Source: Diatrype stigma (Eukaryota; Ascomycota; Sordariomycetes; Xylariales; Diatrypaceae). From it: a stretch of 64,000 bases of DNA. Positions within the stretch are counted from its first letter, which is position 1, and each line of letters begins with the position of its first letter. Shown in pieces: positions 34,421-47,400 of the stretch. The translations under genes were made by a program, and so were the position numbers. Under the pieces are notes generated by a model that saw only the letters and a program-made list of their open reading frames with translations, was not told where the DNA came from and did no database searches. The stretch is taken from the NCBI GenBank assembly GCA_022225965.2, contig JAKJXP020000072.1, positions 1-64,000 on the forward strand, read 5' to 3'.

Positions 34421-37400
34421 CTACAACTGGCCAGACAGCAATGCCTCGGTTGCTATTCATTATGTTAGAATCATGTACAAATTAGCAAGGGGTTTCGAGA
34501 AGAGTGAATACATACCACTGTTGATGTAAGCTCGCTTGGAGTCAAGTGGGACGCCGAACCGTCTTTCGAGCTCCTGCTTGATACCCTTCTTTGTGACAGT
34601 CATCAAGTCTGCCGTGCGTAGGATCTCGCGGATCTCGGCCAACAATGCGTCGTCACTAGGTAGGTTCAGGTTTGACATCTCTAGATCTTGCTGGTTGCCC
34701 ATGAACTGCGAGCCGCCGAACTGGCTCGTGCGGTTCCCTGGCATTAAATCGGTTGGCGCGAGCGACATACGGCTCATGTAGCCGTTATTGCCGGGGTTGT
34801 ATGGTGGAACAGCTCCGACTGTCGAGCCCGGCCGCGAAGGCGTGTAGTAATCGAGCCCACCAGTACTGATGCCGGGCTTGGTTGCGTAACTGTAGCCGCT
34901 GATCTCCGAACGGGAGTCATCGCGTGCCGTCTGAGCCTCCCAGAGCTCGGATTGATACTCCTCCCACTTCTTACGCGGGATCACAGAAGGGTCGAACTTG
35001 CCTTCATCGGACACGACAATCTTCTTACCCTGCTCGCCGGCAATGACACGCGTGTTACCCCAGTTGAAGTCATCCATGTGCCAGAATGAATATAGTGGCA
35101 ACGCAAATGAGAAGACGGGAAGTGCTATTATATATAAGACCATCCAGCCAATCATTTCCCACTTGCGGCGCAGTATGAAGATAATAGCCTGCAAACCATA
35201 GATTGCACCAAGCATGATGAAGGCGGTTATGGGTATGATACTGGCTTGCGTTGCCACGAGAACGATCAAGTAGATGATGTAGGCGACTGTAACGGGCTGG
35301 ACGACTGTGGAGAGCAGATCAACAAACACGATGAAGCGCATACTGAAACAGCAGAACCCGCAGAGCTGTCCGGTAGTCATAAGTTCCATGAGGTTGTGCA
35401 CGGTCGAGTTGATCCACCGACGTCGCTGTGACAGGAACACAGCCCACGAGTCCGGTGCAATGGTCCAGGCACGGGCAGTGAAGATAAATCTCGTCTTGTA
35501 CTTGCTGTGATGCTTGAGAAGTAGAGTCGTTAGGTAACGATCCTCACCCAAGTGGAGCAGATTCTTCATATGGAGTGTGTCGACACGGATTGCTGAGTAG
35601 TTCTCCACGACTTCGCGACTGACGAAGAGAGGTTTCCCGGTTTCTGCTGCGCGAATGCGGTACATACTGAAACAACCTGGCAAGCAAGTGACACTGCCAA
35701 ACAAGCTTTCGAATGCCTTGGTAAGGTTGTGTGAAATGTAGTATTCGTACACCTGTATCATCGTGATAAACGAAGACTTCGCATTCGTGAGGGCCGTCTC
35801 ACCGCAGGCAGCGATTAGACGCGTGTCGTTTAAGAAGGTCGATACCATGCGGGTGGCAGAGTCGGCGGCCACCATCGTGTCGGCATCGATCTGCAGCATA
35901 AACTCGTAGAATGTTGGATTCACGCCGATGATATTCCGTATTTGATGGTACATCTCCAACTCCAAGGGGCTCATGGCTAAGTTGTAGTGTACGCGGTTGA
36001 GGAACCGCATGATGACCATCTGAGAGTCTCGCTTGCCACGGTTACCAGGACGTGAGACTTCGGAAGGCTTGCCGACCTTGACTACAACCAAGAATGGCAC
36101 AATATGACCTTGCACCTCGTATAAGCCTGAGTAGACCTTGCCCATGTTATGCTGCTTAAGACCTTCGCCGAGGGACTCGAAGCTGAGAGGTTCAGGATCA
36201 ACGGTCTCAGAGACACCCAAGATATCGAGAACGATGCGTGGTGTCGGCCTGTCGTTGCCTTGACCAATGATCATGCCGTCGCAAATAATCACAAGTAGCT
36301 TGCGCTTGTCATCATACCTCATGCGTGCGACCGAATCAATGGCGCGGCGCAGAGACTCTTCATCTTCGGTATACGCAGGGATCTGACACATGACAAATTT
36401 ATCAAGGTTTTCAGGCATATTTTTGCCCCCGAACTGAAGAGCCGCTAAGAACTTGAAGCCAATAACGGAGCAAAGGATGATGGAAATGACCAGGATCAAG
36501 TAATTGGCGAACTGGCACCGCACCGAGTTTCGTGTATCCACGTCGCCAACGTAGAAGAGATTGTCAAGACATAATTGCTGGCGTTTACGCACATCTGGGG
36601 CGAGGTCAAGAGAGTCCCAGTACTGCGTTACGTCAGTTCCGGCTCTCAACTGGAAGAGCTCGACGACGAGCTCGTGCATAAATTCAGTAATGCTGGAATC
36701 GGTAGGCATATCAACGCCCTCCGGGACAACAACACGACGCCCCCCTACTATATACTTCGACAAGTCGTAGACGCGATTGTTCAACATCGCAATGGCGCTC
36801 TTTTGAGAGCCGAGAGTGCCGACGTATTCAGCAGAGTATCCGATATTGCCTTTCTTGAACTGGGACCGAAGCATGATCATCTGTTCGTAGAACCAGTCAG
36901 GTCGATAATCGCCAGTAAAGTAGCGGAAGTCGTGGTATTGGTAGTTCAGATCTTGAGTACTGAGAACATTAGGCGAGCCGCTAACGTTGGTCGACTTGTA
37001 ATCCAACGTGACGGCGGGATTGACGGTGCCATCAATTCCTTGGCAGAGAGCAGAGACCTGGACAGGAAAGAGAGCAGTGGCATCAACACCACCATACTTC
37101 AGAAGCTGCTTGTCTTGAATGTAAGGCGGATAGTGATGCTGTAAGTATTTGGTCAGATCAAAGACCTGGCCGCGGATGGAAACATAAGCTTCGGCGCCGT
37201 CTTGTCCATTATATGACGTGAGCTCTTCAGGGCTGTAGACATATTGTTTGGGACAGATGAGCATGGGGAAAACCACAACGAAGAAGGCTGCAAACAAACA
37301 ACTGAACCAGATGATGATGTTGATTGCGAACTTCTCTCGCCAAGCCATGCGGATATCCTTGCGAGGCATGCCGCACCAGCGGATCACAAAGTCAGGAACG

Positions 37401-40148
37401 AACCAGGTCAGGAGGAAGACCGTGAAAACCCAGCGTTTACGGCTTGGACTATCCTTGTACTCTTCCACCTCAACAAGAGATTTCTCGTTACCCCGCTCAG
37501 CCATCTGCTCCCGGGTATCGAGGTTCTTGAACATGTCTCCGCCCCCGAAGGCTGAAGCGCCTGCCTCGGAACGAGTATCGATATCCGCACTCCCAAAGTA
37601 ACCTGCTCGGGCTTTGTCGCTGTATTGTGGAGTGTTCCCGACAGACAACAGCCGCTCCTTCGATGCTCCAAAGGGGAGGTCATGTGGAGAAGGCGTCATG
37701 CCATCGCCGGCTTCGGAATTGAACCGTCCCGAAGCAGAAACACCATCGCCCAACTGCGTGATTTCCATCCAGCAGCGTTCACTAAGGAAGATGCCAGTTG
37801 AGCCAACCCGCGCTTCGTTCCCAGGCCACTGTTTCTCTTGCACAATGGCCTCGACCTTCTCTCGCTCGCTGCCCACCACCAAGTTGTCCGATTCAGTGAA
37901 GCCTAGAAACTCGCCGAAGGGTAGGAAGAGACTGAAGTCAGCCGATCTTAGTCGTTGGCTTATTTCTGCGATACCAAACGTCTGTACCTGAGTACGAACG
38001 CATTTGCTGTCAAACTGGTTTGCGATTCGTCTATCGTTAGGTTTAAGACAGAAAACAAAGTACGTGTTGGTATTGGGTGCGGTGATTGCGCTCTTGACAT
38101 TTTCAAGAGCAGACAAGAACTGGCCAGAAGCACCTTGTTCGGATATACGACTGTTTGATTTTTTATCATCTCTTCCCCTGCCGTGTGCCGGCAAGTCTCC
38201 AGTTTCACTGGTAAAATCATCGACGGATTCTTGACGGCGAGGCATCCGGGACCGCATGGTCCGTGTTGTTTTCCTCGACATGACACTAGGTGCTCGCATT
38301 GGCCTCGAGCTAACAGATGCCTGCATCACTGTCGTTTTCTCTTGTGGGTGCATCACGGTTTGGAGCGCCTCCTGGCCGAACAGTCTTGTAACGAATTCGC
38401 TCTTACTAGACTTGATCATATTCAGGAGATCTCCGGAAATTACCTCTCCATTCTCCTCGACAAGACCCTTGATGGGATAGTCGACCTCACCAGCGAAATG
38501 CTTCACGGTGAAAGTGGCTGCTGTGTTCTCAGATAAGAAGTTGCTTCCCGGAAGTCGAGCAGTCGCCGCTCCGACATTGATAGCAGGATTTTTGCCCTCG
38601 AACCTCTTTCTCAAGCTCTCCAACAGTTGCATGTCAGTACGGTGACGGCGGGTTTGGTCATCAAGAATGCTCAGTAAGCCGTTCCCAGGCTTGAGCATAC
38701 CCTTAACAGCATCGGAATTGTCAAAGTAACTGGTAGCCGGGACGGCCACTTCCTCGGTCTCCAACATCTCGGCCTTGCGGTCGAAAAAGGTCTGTAGAGT
38801 TAAGTTGTAAAGGCACTCGACGGCGGCATTGTTGAGGAGTTGGTCAAGGGCAGAACCAGTTGATGACTGCTCAGAAAAGCCTGGGAAATCGATGACGTTG
38901 ATCGTGTTGGCAATAGACTCTTCTGGCGCGCATATCTTCTGATTGATAGTCTCAAAAACGTAGGCAACCAGCAATGAGTACAGAGTCCTTGCCAATTCGT
39001 CGGCGTTCGCACGAGCACCTTGGGGGTCCAGCATGACAGTGACTCTTTCCCGATGGATCATTTTCGTCTTATACCCCATCGTGGTCTGTAGGTCCTGAGA
39101 GCTCACACCAAGAAAAGCGGCGACCATCCCTAGCACATCCTTGTTTCGAACCGTCGTAACGGTCTGGCCACCTTCATGGGAGAAGCCACCACTGTCATCC
39201 GCAGTGGCCGTCGTACTCGCCGACGTCTCGAACTCGAGCTGTCCAATGTGGAGAATGCATGCCAAGATCTGGCATATTTCAGCAATCTCGCTCCTGGGGA
39301 ACTCCAGCTTCCGGAGGGCCGTCTTGAATAACTGGAAGCCTTCTGCGTCATTGATCCCAACTTTGAGCTGTGTTGGATGTCCTAGGTACTTCCACCGTTT
39401 CTGGCCCGCTGCCTCTCGCGGAGTGTCTAATCCAAGATGTGACTTCTCAGCAGCACTCGTGCCAGCCAGGAGATAGTAGAGAACATGGAAGTTACGCTCG
39501 CCGGTGGGGATAGTCGTTATTCGGCCGCGCTCTAAACGGTGATCTAATAGTTTACCTCCGATCAAGATGGGGTTGGTAGTGGACGCCGTGTCGTACTGGA
39601 GCTCGTAGAACAGACCTGCTTTGGAAGCAGTAGGTGTCGTGGCGGTTTTAGTTGTGGTCAGCGTGTCGAAGACATAGGCACCTAGAGAAACCTTGTTGGA
39701 TAATGGCGTCGAGGATTTGTTGAGAAGTGATGTTAATAGATGAGCACGAACGGTCGTCTTTCCTGAGCCAGATTCACCCCTGGAAGTCACATTAGTCGGT
39801 GGGAACTACATAAATCACATATATCCCTGAAATGACGTACAAGAATAAGACGGCCTGGTTCTCCGAGCGCTGCCCGAGGCGAAGGAATGCCCGATCCGCC
39901 ATATCTTCGGCGCCAGCCATGGCGCTACCTTCTTTACCTCCATCTAGACCTTTGCTGGACGTTGTGTATGTGTTCAGACAAATAAGGGCATGGGAGGAGA
40001 GCCGGGCAGTCGGGATGGAAACATGGAATCGGCTTGCCAGATGGGCGGTCAGATGTGTATCAGACTGAAGATGAGCGGGCAACGATGGTAATGAGGGTTG
40101 CGTATGGGCTCCGCTGCCACCGCCCATGGAGGGCAGGTTCAGAGCCAT
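34421..40148 (-). CDS. csmA: Class V chitin synthase with N-terminal myosin motor-like domain
   Basis: Predicted exons are 39841-40148, 34516-39779 and 34421-34452, giving 1867 aa, typical of the class. The first intron splits the sequence just before the P-loop GESGSGKT (about residues 104-111). The last intron yields the usual ending [12 protein letters not shown], which strongly supports the model. Order: myosin motor-like domain with switch-II-like DFPGFSE; two membrane helices; a cytochrome-b5-like fold ([15 protein letters not shown], near residue 970); more helices; the chitin synthase core with QIDADTM (about 1405), [10 protein letters not shown] (about 1516) and QRRRW (1554-1558); C-terminal helices; and a DEK_C-like domain. 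The enzyme polymerises UDP-GlcNAc into chitin at hyphal tips and septa, and the motor domain binds actin. It is head-to-head with the class VII gene. Confidence 0.96.
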
Positions 40149-43100
40149 GTTGGATGAAGGGCCAGAAGAGAGCGAGACTCTGGCCTCTACCCTATAGGCA
40201 GGCTTATGTCGTAGGGCAAGAGAACTCTATCAGAAGACCGCCGAATACTCGAACCAAGTAGCTTAGACGTTTAGGTGCAGAGAGGGAGGAAGACAGGCCT
40301 TCACTTTGGCTATGACGGAACTGTCCTGGGCTGTTTTGTTTCTTCACGGAACCAGCTTCACGGAACCAGATGGATTACAACGATTAGATAACGTTATAGA
40401 GCCTCAAGCGAATGCATGCAACGACGTAGAGCAAGATAGCGAGTGTGGAGATAGGAACGAAAATGCAAAGAACAAAAACAATTGAGAAGCTGCCGCTCAC
40501 GAACGCTACTCAAGATGTTGTGGATATCCTCGATCTTTCGGGTCAGATGTTGTAGCAGGGTAAAGGGGGCGTGCCCTGTAATACCTGTATCCCATAGGCC
40601 CTGTCGTCAGTCTCCCAGCCTGTAAGAACTGGAGCTCAAGGATTGTACCTGCCACCGTATGAAGTATATACCTACACTACCTACACTACCTACACTACTT
40701 CGTCAGGTTCGTACAGCCAGGCAATACAGGAATGACCACACACCTCCCAGGTACGGCTAATGACTGCAGAGGCCTAGGCTCGGGGCGTAGTCCTGTACAT
40801 ACAGGCTTCTTGGTCGGCAAGGTAGGGGTGTACGGGCGAGTACGGGCGACTATGGGCGTCCTGGCGTCCCGGGTTGCCGCTAAGTAGGGGACCAGGAACC
40901 ACTTAATACACCCTACACGAGCTGCAGCTGGGACGGTAGAGCTTATAAGGGTGGCCCCGTAACACTAAACACAACTAATCCGAAGATGAACTGATGTAAC
41001 TACAGATTACAGTGCAATACAGTGCAACAGTAACAACCTATAGCGTATACCCGAACGAGTCTCTTGCCAATCAATGACTTCAGCTACCACCTACGAAGTA
41101 CGTACTTAAGTCTCGTACTTAAGGTATGCAGCCTGGCAGCCCCCCTGGTAGGGCTTGGTGGGAAATCATTGAATCTTTACACGAGTTTGTCCGAATTCGA
41201 CGCTCTGAAGCCAGATCTCTATGCTTTCCATAGAGTAAATAGATAACTACCTAAGTATTATCTTAGATCTGAAGCCACTTACGACAGACCCTTTTTACAT
41301 GATCTCAAACACCTACCATGTATGAAATGGCATCGCTCGATAACCGACTCCGACTAGTACAAAGCACCTGCATTAAGTTGAGCATCAGTTTCGACATAGC
41401 TTTTCGAGCCTGTTAGCTTAGGAACCCGCTAACTTGGTGTCAACTAGACAGAGGACGTGCGCTAGTTAAACACTACAATGCTGTTCATCATCACAATTCA
41501 GGGCGTTCGGTATGTAAACAAAGAAAGAAAAGAAAAAATCTGTCTTCAAGAACCAGCAGGATATGTGAGCCTGGAGGTGACGTAAGCCTCTTTGGTGGCT
41601 CAAGACAAGAGCCTGTCGGAGAGCTGCCAAGTCGAATCGGAGAATGAGAGCTGGACTAGGATGGCAATAAATAGAAAACAATAACATTATAGTAATGCAG
41701 CCCCGTTCCTAACAACATCCGGTTATCTTCTATTAAATTATCTTCTATTCACGAGAAGAGTTTCTCCAAACTTCCCGTTGCTCATCCTGGCATGTACGAC
41801 GAACAACACGCCGTGCCATGTGTTGGCATAACGTATCACCGTGTGTACATGCATAGCTGGCCCGGTAGGCCTGTATACCGTGGTAGATGTGTAGTAGATA
41901 CTGTATAAGCCTTACATTATCCCCGATTTGATCAACTTGTTAGATCGAGCATCCCTACACCCGTATGGGCGGGCATCCTTCATGATGGCCATAGCTGTGT
42001 TAACTAACTAATGGCTGTATGGCTGGCTGATGTCCGGTGTTTGGCTGACACCTGTCTCGTGGATACCGTCGTCTCATGGGATACGGTACAGTGGATCTGG
42101 CCATTCCACAAAGTGACTTCATACGCCGATCTATAAATAAACCTTGTAGGTACTAAGGTACCCGACAATCCCGATACGTGCATTGGATCGGCTCCAGGGA
42201 AGCCGCCGGACAAGCCAAGGTGAGCCGGTGTTCGGATTACGGGGTTAGCGCAGCAAGAAAATAAAGAATGGTAGTGCAGCTTGGCACGCGGCAGGTCAAG
42301 GGTCAAGGCAGGAAGAAAAACTCTACGAAAACCTCCCGCATTCAACATGCAATCAGCCATTACAAATCGGCATTGCATGATAATAACAAGTCTTCCTCTT
42401 CTCTACTACGTAGTAGTCCAGCTATATACACAGCTATATATACATTGATTAACGACTGCCGTATTATTGCAGTATTATAAGAACCTCTAGGACCCTTTTC
42501 CTTGGAACCGGGTCGAGGAAACCAGTTTCTCTCGGCCCCTCCCCTCGTATTGATGACCGACAAGGACTGGCAAAAAGAGCATCGACTAAGATCTGCGGTT
42601 ATCCCGTCGTCGTGGCAGTGATGGGCAGCCATGACGGAAAGCCAGAAAGCATGGAAAGTACATACATACTCAGATACCTACCAAGCGTACCTACCTGGTT
42701 AGCAATTGCCTGGTTAGTACTTCGCAGGCAAAGGCGGGCAGGTTGAAGTGGAACGCTAAAGTTCGAGAACGTCTACCAACCATTTTTCTTCATTGCATTA
42801 ACAACCAGCGCCTCCGCCCGCCCCGCCCGCGAGTTCCGCCAAATCGATGCAATCTTCCATTCGAGCGCTGGGGGGTGTTCCTGGTGTGTTGCATGCCCCA
42901 TAAATCCCCGTTTTGCCTCTTCGTATTCCCCTAGCAAGGCCGTAGGGATGGGATGAAGTAGTGAAGTAGGTGAACGAACACTATGGAAACACCGTAGCAC
43001 CCAGAACACGCGCCCGCGCTCGTACGACCCAACCGCACACCCGCACACCCACGGTCAGCTATGCATGTTTTCCTGCATAGATATTAGATATCGTGCTACT

Positions 43101-44416
43101 GTATGCATGTATGTTCGTGAATGGACGGCAATGCCACCGGACTAGATGTATGTATACCCTGATGTAGAAGAGGCAGGAGAGGGAAAGGCACTCGTCAAAT
43201 TGTAGGGACATAAGCCCTGAGTGAGCCCTGAGCCCAACAACGGTTCTTTTACGTACGATGTTGGCTACCTACCTACCTATGTAGGTCTTTCTTGGGGGTC
43301 GATACGGACCGGACTACCCAATCTACTGTTTCGAGCTTCGATCTGAACAGGTCTCCAAGTAGGATCACTGGACCGGGCAAGCAGGCCCAACGCACAAAGT
43401 CTTTACGAAATAACCCAGCGTTTGGCTGTCTGCAAAACCCAAGTCTATATTCCAGCACTTCCTGATAGACAGGGCACGCAAAAACAGCACCTACTCGCAG
43501 AAACAGCACCTCGCAGAAACAGCACGCAGGCAAAGCAGACTTCCAGGCTTCCAGGCTTCGGGCTTGCCAGACGCCCAGACACCAAGACGCCCAGGCATCT
43601 GGAAAAATCTGTGTGTGGCCCAGCAGCGCAAGTGGCTCATGCAACCGAGGCCTTTAGGGATAGTGCGACAGATCGTTTGGAGACACTAACTACATAGATA
43701 CTTCTTAGTTAGCACCTCGCCGTATTCCACAAGGGCTGCCCGGGTCGCCAAGCCGCCTTAACCAGCACCCAGGCGTGCCAGGGGGTTGCCCTACAGTGCC
43801 GTCTGCACTAGGTACTTGCAGGTCGTTGTACCTACTGGTGATCATTCTGAGAGTGTCTGATCATTTTCTGGATTGTCATCATAGGGGATCGTCAAGTCCC
43901 TTCTCTTCCCTCTCTCATTCTCCATTACTATACCGGAATATCTATAGGAAAAGTGTTGTTGTTTTTGCATTTGCCGCCCCTATTATACTCAAACCGCCTC
44001 ATTCGCTTTGGCGGCATAATCAACTATCGCTTATAATAATACATTTTTTCTTCAATCGTTGCAGCTTGGCCTGAGACAGTAGGGCCTATCTTGAATCATC
44101 GGATCCGACCCGACCTGACCTGACTTGCCCTGACCGAGTTGCCCAGCGAACCGCTTACCCCAAAAAACTGCTGTCGAGTCACGATCGTCGCAAGACTTCA
44201 CACAACATTCGCTCATACCATTGTTGCTGGAGGCGTCATTAGGTAGCCTCGTTCGCTATCACCAGCCGTTGTTAATTATCTAGACCGTTGAACTTGATCA
44301 ATAAGGAGGATTTTTGAAGCTGCTTAACTCACCCTGAGGTTCTCTGGACTTGGATCCGTAATTCAGGACGTCGTGACTGTCCGCTGGGGCATCACGACCC
44401 CGTCCGCAAGTTAGAC
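40149..44416. promoter_or_regulatory. 4.3-kb shared promoter region of the two chitin synthase genes
   Basis: A 4268-bp stretch between divergent ATGs. It must carry the promoters and leaders of both chitin synthases; the leader of the class VII gene probably lies in about 44075-44416. All ORFs are short (up to 124 codons), overlap in several frames and have no domain. Repeats include three 9-bp CCTACACTA units at 40671-40697, and many ACCTACCT/TAGGTAGG words recur (for example 42676-42694 and 43267-43285). It is long for a fungal intergenic region. Confidence 0.6.
40671..40697. repeat. 9-bp tandem repeat (CCTACACTA x3)
   Basis: Three perfect direct copies lie in the divergent chitin synthase promoter region, about 0.5 kb upstream of the class V start. 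Confidence 0.85.
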
Positions 44417-47400
44417 ATGGGCAATCCACAGGCTCGCATGTCTATGTTCTCGGTGGCCTCTGACTCTCCAGCCGGTCACCGGGGTGCTGGACAACATGCA
44501 GCCCAAGTTTCGACAACCACTCTCCTAAATGGGATTCACAATATCTACCTATCGTCTCAACCCTATCAACTCGATGCTGGCACAAGTCTGGTAGTCAATA
44601 CATGGCTGACTGCTAGCCAACCGGGCCCCGATGGACGCCCAGGAGGGACGGTTGATACTGCTCTAGCTGCCAGAGCCTGGGAGCATGCTCGCCGGCGTGC
44701 AGAAGATGGGTGTATCATCCTCAGGTAGGTTATAGAATCTTTCAACTGACTTGATAAGGCGTCACTAATGAATACTAGTTCTTTACACACATCGACACCG
44801 TCGCTTCTCTCGCCTTTTCTATCCTCCCTGCCGCTCTCCCTTCCCCAATCGCTCTACACCTCTCTCGAGGCTATCAAGCCGTTCATTCGATGCGTCACAC
44901 CTCTCAACCCCTCCATGCCCCGTCAATCTGCCCTCGGGGTGACTTTAACACTTAATCTGGCTGGAAACCTCACCGCTGCAAGCCTAGCTCTATCGCAGGG
45001 AGGCATCGATACTAAGAAAGGCCTCCTGGAACTCCCGGCGGAGCCAGGGTATCGTGCCTTCGATGTATTCTACTACTTGCTGACTTCCGCTTCCACGCCG
45101 GCGGAGCGAGAATTCTTGGGACTAAAATCGGCCGCGACGTATTCCTTATTGGCGAAATCAGGAACCTATGACCCTCCTTCGTATCTCCCTACTGCGGATG
45201 ACGCCGCAGCAGCTGACGATTTCCGAACTGCCCTAAAAGAAATTGGCATCAAGGGCTCTTCGCATCGAAACTTTATCTCAACTCTGGCAGGCCTCCTGAA
45301 GCTTGGCAACACTCTAGATTACAATCTCGACGCGGACGCTCTCGAGGAACTCTGCGAGGATATAAGCGGACTTCTCGGTCTTGATCCTGATGTCCTTCTC
45401 CGGCAATGCACAACGGAGGATCGAATCACTCTTATCGGTGGGCTGTACGAAGCCCTCGTCGACTGGGTAATCACCAAAGCGAACAAAGCAATCGAGCAGC
45501 AGATGACCCGTATCCGCGATGGTGATGAATCCATGGATGGCGCCCGAACTCCAACCTCTCATGAAGATAACGGTGACACTGTCTGCATCACCGTCATTGA
45601 GGTGCCTGATCCCGCTCTGGGCAAGGCCATTGCTATGCGGGGCATCTTTGACGATAGTGCAGGCATCAATGCGGAGATGAAGGAGGATGGCGTGGATGTA
45701 GTATCGGCTGGTAGCTCCGTGCAGCGTGAAATGCAGAACGCTATTGCTGACGTAGCTCCCGATCTTGGTATCATGACTGGCCCTCCTGGTCGGGATCGTC
45801 AGCACGAGTTGGAGAAAAGAGAGATCGTGCTGGAGAAAATCGGCTTTGCTGGTGAAGACGACGGTTTCCTCAAGAAGCTGCTTTTCCCAGTTCCTGGCCA
45901 GGGTATCAATCTGGGCCAAAACGCACGATTTGACCTTCCCACGGTCCTAAACGCTAGCCGTGTCTGGCATCACTTGTCCCTCCACCCCACCGACGAGAGC
46001 CCGGCAAGCCTGGCAGCCTTGCCTTCTGTCACTTCTGCGTGGTCAGCGGGCACCGTTTCCCGTCAACTCCGAGCTTGGAGGTTGCCGGAGTGGGCAAACC
46101 GACGCAACAAGAACCTCGACTTCACAGCCGACTATGACCTCTTTGAGTTCACCCAGCGGTTTGGCCCTCTAGGCTGTGGGGACGGAAGGGACGGGATCGA
46201 GAGTTGGGTCTTGGAGAGAGGCTGGAGTAACGGCGAAGTCGTCGTTGGTAAAGAGCGTGTTTGGATGAGGGAGTCCGCTTGGTGGGAAGCCGAAACCATG
46301 CTGGACCTGAAACCTCAAGACAGCTTCAACCTCCCAACCATGGGTAGTGGGCTAACGCCTGGAGGCCTTGGAACCGGCTACTCCAATAACAATGGCAGTG
46401 GCTTTTTCCCACAGATGCAAGATCAACGTTCCCTTAGCAGCAGCCGGGATCAGCTTATCAATAGCCACCAGCGCAATCAGAGCCAGCTCACCTTCAACCA
46501 AAACCCCCTGGCTGCCCCCTCGCTTGCTCCAACAGCCGCCATGCGTAATAACGGAGATTACGGCCTTGGGTCTAAGGGCGACGCCATGCGTGACCAAGTC
46601 TACTACACCCAAGGGGGCGAATTCGGGAACAACCTGGATCCCGAGTTGACCAAAGGCAAGCATTTTGAAACGCGGGACCAAACATTTGGCCGACGTGCTT
46701 GGGTCGCATTCGTCTGGGGAATGACGTTCTGGATTCCTTCTTTTCTCCTGCAGCACATCGGCCGCATGAAGCGGCCGGATGTTCGGATGGCCTGGCGAGA
46801 GAAGTTCGTCCTATGTTTCTTGATTCTCCTGGCAAACGGTTTCATTATCTTCTGGATCATTATCCTGGGCGGGCTCATCTGTCCAAACATGGACAAAGCT
46901 TGGTCACAGGAGGAGGTCAGCCACCATCTAGGCTCGGACGATCTTTGGGTCAGCATCCGTGGCAAAGTATATGACATCACGTCGTTCTATAAACTTCAAC
47001 ACAGCGACACGGCTACGGAGGTGACCTCGGATGCGATGATCGAGTTTGGCGGCATGAACCTCGATGAATACTTCGTCCCCCCCTTGCCGCTTACCTGTCC
47101 TGGGCTTGGTATTGCTGAGACTACCCAGTTGATGGCAAACAACACTCCTACCCTGCCGCAAGGTAAACATGTATCTGGATACTTCCAGCCCGATCCCAAC
47201 ACCAAGTTGAAGTCGGACACTTGGTATACAGACAACTTCCTGCCGCGAATCACTGAGTACTACACAGGAGAGCTGGTATACGATCTGAACGATGTTAGTG
47301 AAGATGGCAAGAACAATAATCACATGTGGGTTGTCTACGATGGCAGTGTCTATGACCTCACAGACTACTTCTATACAACCGACTTCTACAAGAACCTCGA

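Noticed and set aside
43273..43644. 123-codon minus-strand frame in the chitin synthase spacer
   Set aside because: Open partly because of local CCAGGCTT and CAGAAACAGCAC repeats; no domain.
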